A stretch of DNA of 62,781 nt, taken from NCBI GenBank assembly GCA_014802435.1, contig JAAVCG010000005.1:407342-470122 (forward strand), in the 5' to 3' direction. Under the pieces are notes generated by a model that did not search any database, had not been told where the DNA came from, and saw nothing but the letters and a program-made list of their open reading frames with translations. This document shows, in pieces, positions 41,797 through 49,605 of the stretch. The position numbers and the translations under genes are program-made. Source of the DNA: Bacteroides sp. (GTDB lineage Bacteria > Bacteroidota > Bacteroidia > Bacteroidales > Muribaculaceae). Position 1 is the first letter of the stretch. Every line of letters begins with the position of its first letter.

Positions 41797-44268
41797 ATGG
41801 AATTTGCTGAAGTAATTGTCCCGCTGCCGCTTAATGCGGTGTTTACCTATGCTGTACCCGAATCGTTGAGGGGGAAAATCAGCGTCGGCAGCCGGGTCCT
41901 TGTGCCTTTTGGACCTCGCAAATTCTATACCGGCATTGTGGAGGCCCTGACCCCTATCCCTCCTAAAGGGTTTGAAGTAAAGGAGATTATGCGACTGATT
42001 GACAAGGCCGATGACCCGATTTTATGCAATCCGCAGCTGAAGTTTTGGCGTTGGATGGCTGATTATTATCTTTGTTCCATCGGCGAAGTGATGCGTGCCG
42101 CGCTCCCCTCCGCGCTCAAGCTTGAAAGTGAAACTTTCATTGAGCCAACGGCCGATGCTGACCGTGAAAACCTCGTCGGCCTCACTGATGAAGAGGCCCT
42201 GATGCTGGCCACTCTCTGCAATGAAGGGCGCATATCTCTGGGCGACCTTTCCAAGAAAACGGGACTGACGGCGGCGCCTGACCGCGTTGTCGGCGCGCTG
42301 ATTTCCAAGGGGCTGGCGATGATCAGCGAGAAAGTAATTGAAAAATATCGCTCGCAAAAACACACCCTGATTTCCCTGCCTCCGGAGGCCGATACTCAGG
42401 GTTGGCGGACTTCAGCGTTTGCAACCATCGGGCGCGCCGCCAAACAGGAAAAGCTGCTGCTGACAATGCTGCAATTCCATTCCGGCGGTGAACGCAGCGT
42501 TGAAAAATCGCGCCTGTTGGAGCGCGCAGCCGTTACTCCGGCAATTCTGAAAACCCTTATTGACAAGGGTTTACTCCTTTCTGAAACGAAAATAGTCAAT
42601 CGCTTTGCGGCCCGCGAAGGTGCCGAAACGGCCCCCCTCCCCACTCTCAGCCCCGCGCAAACCGGGGCGCGAAACCGCCTGCTTGACCTTTGGGAGCAGG
42701 AGGGAAAGACGGTCAACCTTCTTCGCGGCGTAACGTCGAGCGGCAAGACTGAAATTTATATCCATCTGATTGACCGAGTGTTACGCGACGGCCGACAGGT
42801 GCTTTTCCTTGTTCCGGAAATTGCCTTGACCACTCAGCTCACTGAGCGTCTGCAGCGCGTATTCGGCTCTAAAGTGCTGGTCTATCACAGCAAATTTACT
42901 GATAATGAGCGCGTTGACATCTGGACCCGGCTGCTTCATAGCCGCGAGCCAATGGTGATTGTCGGCGCCCGCTCGTCGGTCTTCCTCCCGTTTCGCCGAC
43001 TGGGACTCATCATCATTGATGAAGAACACGAGCCGAGCTTCAAGCAATATGACCCGGCTCCGCGCTATAATGCGCGCGATTCGGCCATAGTATTGGCCGG
43101 AATGCATGGCGCGAAAGTGCTCTTAGGGAGCGCCTCGCCTGCCGTGGAGACCTATTATAAGGCACAAAGCGGACGCTACGGACTGGCCGAGCTGACTGAG
43201 CGTTACGGCGGTGTGGCCCTTCCGGAAATCAAGGTGATTGACATGAAAAAGGAATGGAAAAAGTTCCGTACAAACCGCCCCCTGTCAGAGGAAATGCACT
43301 CAAAGGTGAATTCAACTCTGGCTGAAGGCAACCAGGCGATAATTTTCCATAACCGGCGCGGATTTGCCCCGATGGCGAGATGCAAGGCGTGTGCCCACGT
43401 CCCGAAGTGTGAGTACTGCGACGTCTCGCTGACTTATCATCGCCTCGAAAACCGCCTCATTTGTCATTACTGCGGTGCGCAATATCCGCTCCCTACCCTC
43501 TGCCCCGTCTGCGGCGAGCCGGCAATTGAAATTATAGGCTATGGCACTGAGCGCATTGAAGACGAAGTTGCCAAGGAATTTCCCGAGGCCAAAATCCTGC
43601 GCATGGACCTGGACACGACCCGCAATAAGGATGGCTATCAGGAAATTATCAATGCCTTTTCAGCTCATAAGGCCGACATTCTCGTAGGCACTCAGATGGT
43701 CACCAAGGGCCTGGATTTTTCCGATGTGAGCATCGTCGGGGTGCTTAATGCTGACATGATTATCAATCAGCCGGACTTCCGCTCGGCCGAGCGCGCCTTT
43801 AACATGCTCATTCAAGTTGCCGGGCGTGCGGGCCGACGCGAAAAGACGGGAGAAGTGATGGTTCAGACCTCCCAGCCGGAGCATCCGGTAATCACGTCGC
43901 TCCTACGCCATGATTATGAAGGATTCTATGACCGCGAACTGGAAGAGCGCAAAAAGTTTGCTTATCCGCCCTTCTCGCGCATGATATTCATTTATCTGAA
44001 ACACAGGGAGGAAAGCGTCGTAGAGCTGATGGCGCAACGCTATGGGGCGGAACTGCGCGCACTGCTTGGCGCGCGGGTCCACGGGCCGGAGAAACCGGAA
44101 GTGGCCAGGGTGCAGTCGCTCTATATTCGCCGATTCATGCTCAAAATCGAGCCAGAAGCCTCAACCTCAAAGGTTCGGACCCTCCTGCGCGCCACTTACA
44201 ATCAACTCCTTGAGGCCAATCCTGACCTCAAGGGAGTGCAGATTCATTATGACGTTGACCCGGCTTAA
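41797..44268 (+). CDS. priA: Primosomal replication restart helicase PriA
   Basis: 823 residues. The N-terminal 3'-DNA-end-binding domain is followed by a winged helix and the helicase core: Walker A GVTSSGKTEIY (Lys317), DEEH box IIDEEHEPSFKQYDP, motif VLVGTQMVTKGLDFSDVSIV and VAGRAGRREK. Zinc cysteines are embedded (CKACAHVPKCEYCDVSL; HYCGAQYPLPTLCPVCG). It reloads DnaB at stalled forks. The repeat array fills the space upstream and no promoter motif is visible. The 3' end overlaps the convergent mutS2 stop by 4 bp. Confidence 0.97.
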   Translation: MEFAEVIVPLPLNAVFTYAVPESLRGKISVGSRVLVPFGPRKFYTGIVEALTPIPPKGFEVKEIMRLIDKADDPILCNPQLKFWRWMADYYLCSIGEVMRAALPSALKLESETFIEPTADADRENLVGLTDEEALMLATLCNEGRISLGDLSKKTGLTAAPDRVVGALISKGLAMISEKVIEKYRSQKHTLISLPPEADTQGWRTSAFATIGRAAKQEKLLLTMLQFHSGGERSVEKSRLLERAAVTPAILKTLIDKGLLLSETKIVNRFAAREGAETAPLPTLSPAQTGARNRLLDLWEQEGKTVNLLRGVTSSGKTEIYIHLIDRVLRDGRQVLFLVPEIALTTQLTERLQRVFGSKVLVYHSKFTDNERVDIWTRLLHSREPMVIVGARSSVFLPFRRLGLIIIDEEHEPSFKQYDPAPRYNARDSAIVLAGMHGAKVLLGSASPAVETYYKAQSGRYGLAELTERYGGVALPEIKVIDMKKEWKKFRTNRPLSEEMHSKVNSTLAEGNQAIIFHNRRGFAPMARCKACAHVPKCEYCDVSLTYHRLENRLICHYCGAQYPLPTLCPVCGEPAIEIIGYGTERIEDEVAKEFPEAKILRMDLDTTRNKDGYQEIINAFSAHKADILVGTQMVTKGLDFSDVSIVGVLNADMIINQPDFRSAERAFNMLIQVAGRAGRREKTGEVMVQTSQPEHPVITSLLRHDYEGFYDRELEERKKFAYPPFSRMIFIYLKHREESVVELMAQRYGAELRALLGARVHGPEKPEVARVQSLYIRRFMLKIEPEASTSKVRTLLRATYNQLLEANPDLKGVQIHYDVDPA

Positions 44269-46709
44269 TTGAGGGTAACAACTGTGATTCCGGCGCCGCC
44301 GAGACGGACGTCCTCGTCAGCGTAACGGCTTACACCATTGACCGTTGAGAGATATTGACGGATGGCCTGACGCAAGGCGCCGGTACCGGTGCCATGGAGA
44401 ATCCTGACTCGCGAACAGCTGAAACGGATGGCATCGTCAATGAAGTAAGTAACGGCCTGCAGAGCCTCGTCGGCCCTCATTCCGCGCACGTCAATTTCCT
44501 GCTTGAACTCAAGGCGGCGTTCCCGCTGCTGCTCCTGCGAGGCGATGGCCACCTGAGTAGGTGCCGAAACTCCTGACTGAGGCTTTTGGAGCGTATGAGT
44601 CAGGCGATTAAGCTTAACCTTGGTCTTCAGCATGCCAAAGCTGACAGTGGCATCCTTCCCCTCAATGGCGAGCACCTTTCCGGGCACATTCTGCCCCTCG
44701 AGCTTGACATAATCGCCCACGGCAATAGGCCGTTTGGAGTCAGACACCGGCGCCGTCGCCTTCGGTTTCTTAGCCTTCGGAGCCTTCTTAAGCAGCGGAT
44801 GTTCAGTTTCAGCGGCCTGACTTTCAGCCTGTTCGTCACGGAGCTTCCGGCGCAATTCGCGGGTTTGCTCCTTATCAGCCTGAGCCTTGCGGATTTCATG
44901 AATGGTGCGCTCGATGGCGGCATTCGTCCCTTCGATTATCTTGCGGGCCTCTTCCTTAGCGTCGGCAAGGATTTCACGGCGGCGCTCACGGAGGTTCTGC
45001 GCATCATTTTCATATTCCTGGAGAGTATTTTCAAGTTTTTTCTCCTTTTGGCGAATCTGCATGCGCTTGTTTTCCCAATATCGGCGGTCACGGGCAATGT
45101 CGAGCAAATACTTGTCCATGTTGACATAATCCGTCCCGACAATTTGCTTGGCGCTCTCGATAATCTCCTCAGGGAGCCCTATTTTGCGCGCAATTTCAAT
45201 GGCAAAAGAAGAGCCGGCAGTGCCAACGAGGAGCTTAAACATCGGCTCCATCCGCTGGCGGTCATAAAGCATTGACCCATTGACCAGTCCGGGAGTCGTC
45301 TCGGCCATTTGCTTGAGATTCTGATAGTGAGTGGTAATTACGCCCCACACTCCCCTCTCGGCAAACCGGCCCAGAATTGACTGTGCGATAGCCCCGCCAA
45401 TCAGCGGCTCCGTGCCTCCGCCAAATTCATCAATGAGAACCAGTGAACGAGCCCCGCCACGAGCCATGAATTGCTTCATATGGGTCAAGTGAGAGGAGTA
45501 AGTAGAGAGGTCATTTTCAATCGATTGGTCATCACCGATATCGATGAAAATATCCTCAAACAGGCCGATATGGGAGTTCTCATAAACCGTTGGCAGCAGG
45601 CCGCATTGGGTCATATATTGCACTATGCCAACGGTTTTCAGCGTCACAGACTTGCCGCCGGCATTAGGACCGGAAACAATCAGCAGCCGCCGTTCAGGAC
45701 TCAGATGAATATCAAGGGGGACAATCTCCTTGCCCTGGGCACGAAGCGACATCAGTAGCCCCGGATGACACGCATGATACCATTCGATTTCCGGCTCGCG
45801 ACTCAGATGAGGCATCGTGCCGCCAACTTCCATGGCATAAAGAGCCTTGGCATGAATGAAGTCAAACTCAACGACAATTGAGTAAGAATCAACAATTTCA
45901 GGAATTGAGGGGCGGATTTCAGCGGTCAGTGCGGTCAGTATACGGGCAATTTCGCGGCGTTCCTCCATCTGGAGTTCGCGGAGCCTGTTATTTGTCTGCA
46001 CCACTTCTGCGGGCTCAATGAACACGGTCTTTCCGGAGGCGGATTCGTCATGGACAATACCTTGGATTTTACGCTTGTTCATTGGTGAGACGGGAATAAC
46101 CATGCGGCCATCGCGAACACTCGGCGCGGCATCGGCATCAATCAGCCCGGCGGCAACGGCTGAGGCCATCACGCGCCTCATTGCGGCAGCGATAGCGCCA
46201 GAGGCGGAGGCCAACTGGCGGCGAATATCGGCCAACTCGGGCGAGGCCGAGTCAAGGACATTGCCGTAACGGTCAATCACGCGGTCAATGGCGCGGACGA
46301 GCTCCGGGAAATCCCTGAGCGGCTCGGCGCGAAACGCAAGGCGCGGATAAGCCTTGGCGGCCTCCTCGCGACGGAAGAAGCGGGAGATGGCTGAAATGGC
46401 CTCCAGAGTGTCACGCGTCAGCCGCAGTTCATCGGCCGGCAGGAAAGTGCCGTCAATGCGCACTGACGCCAGGGGCTGGCGCAAATCGGCCACCCGACCG
46501 ATGGGAAGGTCTGAGCCTTCGCCCGCCTGCTCAATGGCCATCATCTCGGCCGTTGCTTCCAGCTCGGAGCGAAGTGACTCATAATCAGATGAAAACTCAA
46601 TCCGCTCCGAGCTGAGTTCAGCCCCCGGAGCGGTTAAGCATTTAGCGCGGACAGCCTCGCGGACGGAGGCAAATCCAATTTTATTTTCAAACCCTTTGGG
46701 GTAAATCAT
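44265..46709 (-). CDS. mutS2: MutS2 ATPase with Smr domain
   Basis: 814 residues. The MutS-type ATPase is seen in SGPNAGGKSVTLKTVG, LVLIDEFGGGTEPLIGG and GVWGVITTHYQNLK; a long coiled coil (about 510-620) and a C-terminal Smr domain (VRGMRADEALQAVTYFIDDA, ILHGTGTGALRQAIRQYL) complete it. MutS2 proteins lack the mismatch-recognition domain; they suppress recombination and act in ribosome rescue at collisions in B. subtilis. It begins 2 bp after the lipoprotein gene and is the last gene of the porQ-cmk-ispH operon. Confidence 0.95.
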   Translation of the reverse strand: MIYPKGFENKIGFASVREAVRAKCLTAPGAELSSERIEFSSDYESLRSELEATAEMMAIEQAGEGSDLPIGRVADLRQPLASVRIDGTFLPADELRLTRDTLEAISAISRFFRREEAAKAYPRLAFRAEPLRDFPELVRAIDRVIDRYGNVLDSASPELADIRRQLASASGAIAAAMRRVMASAVAAGLIDADAAPSVRDGRMVIPVSPMNKRKIQGIVHDESASGKTVFIEPAEVVQTNNRLRELQMEERREIARILTALTAEIRPSIPEIVDSYSIVVEFDFIHAKALYAMEVGGTMPHLSREPEIEWYHACHPGLLMSLRAQGKEIVPLDIHLSPERRLLIVSGPNAGGKSVTLKTVGIVQYMTQCGLLPTVYENSHIGLFEDIFIDIGDDQSIENDLSTYSSHLTHMKQFMARGGARSLVLIDEFGGGTEPLIGGAIAQSILGRFAERGVWGVITTHYQNLKQMAETTPGLVNGSMLYDRQRMEPMFKLLVGTAGSSFAIEIARKIGLPEEIIESAKQIVGTDYVNMDKYLLDIARDRRYWENKRMQIRQKEKKLENTLQEYENDAQNLRERRREILADAKEEARKIIEGTNAAIERTIHEIRKAQADKEQTRELRRKLRDEQAESQAAETEHPLLKKAPKAKKPKATAPVSDSKRPIAVGDYVKLEGQNVPGKVLAIEGKDATVSFGMLKTKVKLNRLTHTLQKPQSGVSAPTQVAIASQEQQRERRLEFKQEIDVRGMRADEALQAVTYFIDDAIRFSCSRVRILHGTGTGALRQAIRQYLSTVNGVSRYADEDVRLGGAGITVVTLN

Positions 46710-46711
46710 AT

Positions 46712-47017
46712 TCAGAAAATTTCGTCGGCAAGAGTTTTGTTTTGAGTACTGACATACTCCTTAAAAGCATTGATATAAGCGTCGGCGCTACGGTCAGAGC
46801 CGTTGCGACGCATTTCCCATTCACGGGCCTTGACGGAGAGCAGGGCCGAATGGATGTCCTTGACATCGCTCCCGGCAATCTCAAGGAGTGCCTGTGCGTC
46901 ATTTTGTCCGCGAACTGCCGCCTGAGGAATCTCGGCATCATCAACCGTCGCTTCCTTTTCAGCGCATGAAGTCAGGGAAAATATGGAAATAAAAAATGCA
47001 AAAATCAGTTTCTTCAT
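46712..47017 (-). CDS. Small predicted lipoprotein
   Basis: 101 residues. A hydrophobic signal with the lipobox LTSC (Cys18) predicts lipid attachment. The mature part is acidic and helical (GQNDAQALLEIAGSDVKDIH, ALLSVKAREWEM, ADAYINAFKEYVSTQNKTLA) with no recognised domain. The ATG overlaps the end of ispH by 4 bp and mutS2 follows after 2 bp, so it is translated as part of the operon. Function unknown. Confidence 0.78.
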   Translation of the reverse strand: MKKLIFAFFISIFSLTSCAEKEATVDDAEIPQAAVRGQNDAQALLEIAGSDVKDIHSALLSVKAREWEMRRNGSDRSADAYINAFKEYVSTQNKTLADEIF

Positions 47018-47862
47018 AATATTTTTTCTTTAACACGTTCCATCAGCCATCGGGGAGTTGAAGTGGCCCCGCAGATGCCGATACTTTCGGCGCCTTCAAG
47101 CAATGAGAGGTCGAGCTCATCAGGGCCGGAAATAAATTGTGTGCGCGGATTGACGGCGCGACACTCGTCAAACAAAAATTTGCCATTGGAGCTCTTCCGC
47201 CCCGCCACAAAGATTATGGCGTCATGACTGCGGGCAAACTCGCGCAGATTGTCAACCCGATGGGCCACGGACCGGCAGATGGTGTCAAACGTGTGAAATT
47301 CAACGTTTTCCGATAGATGTTCACCTAATTTGGCGGCAATATCGCGCAAGCCGTTGAGGCTCTTGGTTGTCTGCGAATAGAGATGAGTGGTGCGGTTGGG
47401 GTCAACCTTGGCCAGGTCAGCCTCGGTTTCAACCACCTTGGCATTACCGGAAGTCTGGCCGACGAGGCCGTTGACCTCCGCATGGCCCAACTTGCCATAG
47501 ATTACAATCTGAGGGGCATCCATAGAGTCATAAGCCTTCTTAATGCGCTGCTGGAGCTTGAGCACCACCGGGCAGGTTGCATCAATAATCTCAATGTTGT
47601 TTCGGCGGGCAAGCTCATAGGTTTCCGGCGGTTCGCCATGGGCGCGGAGAAGGACCTTACAGTCATGCAGCCCGGCCATCTGCTCATGGCTGATGGTCAC
47701 CAGGCCATTGAGGCGCAGGCGTTCAACCTCGTCAGAGTTATGGACAATGTCGCCCAGGCAATAAAGGGGCGTCCCCTTGGCCAATTCTTCCTCGGCCTTC
47801 TTGATTGCGGCGGTCACTCCGAAGCAAAATCCGCTTCCGGCATCAATCTCAACGGTTCTCAC
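47014..47862 (-). CDS. ispH: 4-hydroxy-3-methylbut-2-enyl diphosphate reductase
   Basis: 282 residues. The three cysteines of the 4Fe-4S cluster occur in GFCFGVTAAIKKAEE, DATCPVVLKLQ and GICGATSTPRWLME, and substrate-binding His motifs (LRAHGEPPE; GKLGHAEVNGL) are present. It performs the last step of the MEP isoprenoid pathway. It overlaps cmk by 4 bp and the lipoprotein gene by 4 bp. The order porQ-cmk-ispH recurs in Bacteroidetes. Confidence 0.96.
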   Translation of the reverse strand: MRTVEIDAGSGFCFGVTAAIKKAEEELAKGTPLYCLGDIVHNSDEVERLRLNGLVTISHEQMAGLHDCKVLLRAHGEPPETYELARRNNIEIIDATCPVVLKLQQRIKKAYDSMDAPQIVIYGKLGHAEVNGLVGQTSGNAKVVETEADLAKVDPNRTTHLYSQTTKSLNGLRDIAAKLGEHLSENVEFHTFDTICRSVAHRVDNLREFARSHDAIIFVAGRKSSNGKFLFDECRAVNPRTQFISGPDELDLSLLEGAESIGICGATSTPRWLMERVKEKIL

Positions 47863-48569
47863 TCCTTAGCGGCTGCTTTTTTGTATTGTTCAATCAACCA
47901 GGCGTTTTGCTCTTCAATGGTCATGTGTCCGTTATCCAGGTCAATGGCATCAGCGGCACGCCTCAGGGGGCTTTCCTCGCGGGTTGAATCGATATGGTCA
48001 CGATGGCGCACATTTTCCAGCACCTCCTCATAAGTGGTTTCGACTCCCTTTTCGGCAAGCTCCCTGAACCGGCGCTCGGCACGCACCTCGGCGGGCGCAT
48101 TGACGTAGATTTTCAGTTCGGCCTGGGGGAAGACGGTAGTGCCGATGTCGCGGCCATCCATGACTATGCCTTTCTGGCGGCCATAGAGCTGCTGGCGTTT
48201 CACCAAGTCATGGCGCACGGCCGGAATCGCAGCAATGGTGCTGACATAGGCGCTCACCTCCAGCGAGCGGATTTGCTGTTCAATGTCGGCGCCATTGAGC
48301 AGAGTGTGCTGCCCGTCAGGGAGCACGGCAAAGTCAATGTCAAGCCCGGGAAGAGCGGCAATCAGGTCTGCTTCCTTGACCGTCCCGTCAGGGGCAATCA
48401 GACGTGACTGCATCGCATAAAAGGTCACGGCGCGATACATGGCGCCCGTGTCGACATACCGATAGCCGATGGCACGCGCAAGGGCCTTGGCCATAGAGCT
48501 TTTGCCAGAGGATGAGAAGCCATCGATGGCAATAATAATCGGTTTCAATTCCTGATTAGAAGAAATCAT
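47859..48569 (-). CDS. cmk: Cytidylate kinase
   Basis: 236 residues. P-loop IAIDGFSSSGKSSMAKALAR, the CMP-binding region YRYVDTGAMYRAVTFYA and the lid GRDIGTTVFPQAELKIYVNA with catalytic arginines (RAERRFREL) identify CMP/dCMP kinase. The N-terminal ATG lies inside porQ (14-bp overlap). The enzyme supplies CDP/dCDP for nucleic acid synthesis. Confidence 0.96.
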   Translation of the reverse strand: MISSNQELKPIIIAIDGFSSSGKSSMAKALARAIGYRYVDTGAMYRAVTFYAMQSRLIAPDGTVKEADLIAALPGLDIDFAVLPDGQHTLLNGADIEQQIRSLEVSAYVSTIAAIPAVRHDLVKRQQLYGRQKGIVMDGRDIGTTVFPQAELKIYVNAPAEVRAERRFRELAEKGVETTYEEVLENVRHRDHIDSTREESPLRRAADAIDLDNGHMTIEEQNAWLIEQYKKAAAKE

Positions 48570-49575
48570 ATAGATTCGTTGTAAGGTTCAACATAAAAGT
48601 AGCAGCGGAGCGATGAGGCTGAGCAAACGCCACCCCCACTCCAAAGGCCTTGACGCGAACGCCGGCACCTATGGAGAAGCCGCTGAGAAAGTTGCGCTGA
48701 TATGTGGCCATATCAGTGTGAGTCTTATAATTATATCCTAAATCGACATAGAATTTGTCCGTTGGTTTCCATTCGAGCCCAAAGACGAGATGACGAAACA
48801 GATTGCTCGCAAAGCCATCTTTTTTAACGGGGTCAGACGTGCCGTCGCCATGGTCCCAGTAAGGCAAGTGCCATTTGGTCAGATTCCAGGCCGTGATGCT
48901 CAGGTTCAGAGGCGAAGAGCCCAGGCCCTTGCTCCAACCGATGCGCACATCAATCGGGAGCTTCTCCGAGCGGTCATTAAACTTCTTGACCTGGCCGCCA
49001 AGATTGCTCACTGTGAACGACAGGGAGGAGTCATGCTCCTCGTCAAACCAGTTGACGCCAAGGTCCGTAGCGATGGCCAGCGCCGAATAGCTATGATATG
49101 AGCTATAAAGGAACTTTATGGCAAATCCGCCGCGCCAGTTGCGCCCGAGGTTATGAGAATAAATTCCGCTGAACGCCACGTCTGAGGGCGAAAAAGTGCC
49201 AACTATGGTTCCGTCAGGCAGAGCTTCCTTGACTGAGCCGTAGCCATAATAGTGCAGACCGACGCCCCAGGCGCCATTTTGGCCCGCCGCACCGATATAC
49301 TTGGCATTGGCAAAGTTTGAGCCGCCAACATAGCGCATATATCCGATGCCGATTCCGCGGCTCATCTCCGGACCCGCAAGCGCCGGATTCTGGTCTGTGG
49401 CCATGACATCATCAGGGTCGACAAGCGAGATGTTAACCCCGCCCAGGCCATAGATTTTAGCCGAGCCGCTGATGTCAAGGTAATTATAAGCCGATGACCC
49501 GCCGGTCTGCGCCATCAGCGGCGCAAACCGACAAGCCAATGCGGCCATAATCGTTATAACACATTTAAAGTTCAC
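48556..49575 (-). CDS. porQ: Type IX secretion system protein PorQ
   Basis: 339 residues with a signal peptide and an FadL-like outer-membrane barrel. Family features include the start of the mature protein TGGSSAYNYLDISGSAKIYG LGGVNIS, DVMATDQNPALAGPEMSRGI and the closing GVRVKAFGVGVAFAQPHRS. In P. gingivalis PorQ (with PorZ) belongs to the attachment complex that presents A-LPS to the sortase PorU, also encoded in this window. Linkage with cmk and ispH agrees with this identification. A -7 box overlaps the stop of the upstream cotH-like gene. Confidence 0.88.
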   Translation of the reverse strand: MNFKCVITIMAALACRFAPLMAQTGGSSAYNYLDISGSAKIYGLGGVNISLVDPDDVMATDQNPALAGPEMSRGIGIGYMRYVGGSNFANAKYIGAAGQNGAWGVGLHYYGYGSVKEALPDGTIVGTFSPSDVAFSGIYSHNLGRNWRGGFAIKFLYSSYHSYSALAIATDLGVNWFDEEHDSSLSFTVSNLGGQVKKFNDRSEKLPIDVRIGWSKGLGSSPLNLSITAWNLTKWHLPYWDHGDGTSDPVKKDGFASNLFRHLVFGLEWKPTDKFYVDLGYNYKTHTDMATYQRNFLSGFSIGAGVRVKAFGVGVAFAQPHRSAATFMLNLTTNLYDFF

Positions 49576-49597
49576 GAATAATTAACGCATCGCCCTG

Positions 49598-49605
49598 CAA
49601 ATTTA
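49598..49605 (-). promoter_or_regulatory. Possible internal promoter -7 element before porQ
   Basis: TAAATTTG on the minus strand, overlapping the stop codon of the CotH gene and 22 nt before the porQ ATG. No -33 element at the usual distance, so it is weakly supported. Confidence 0.35.
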
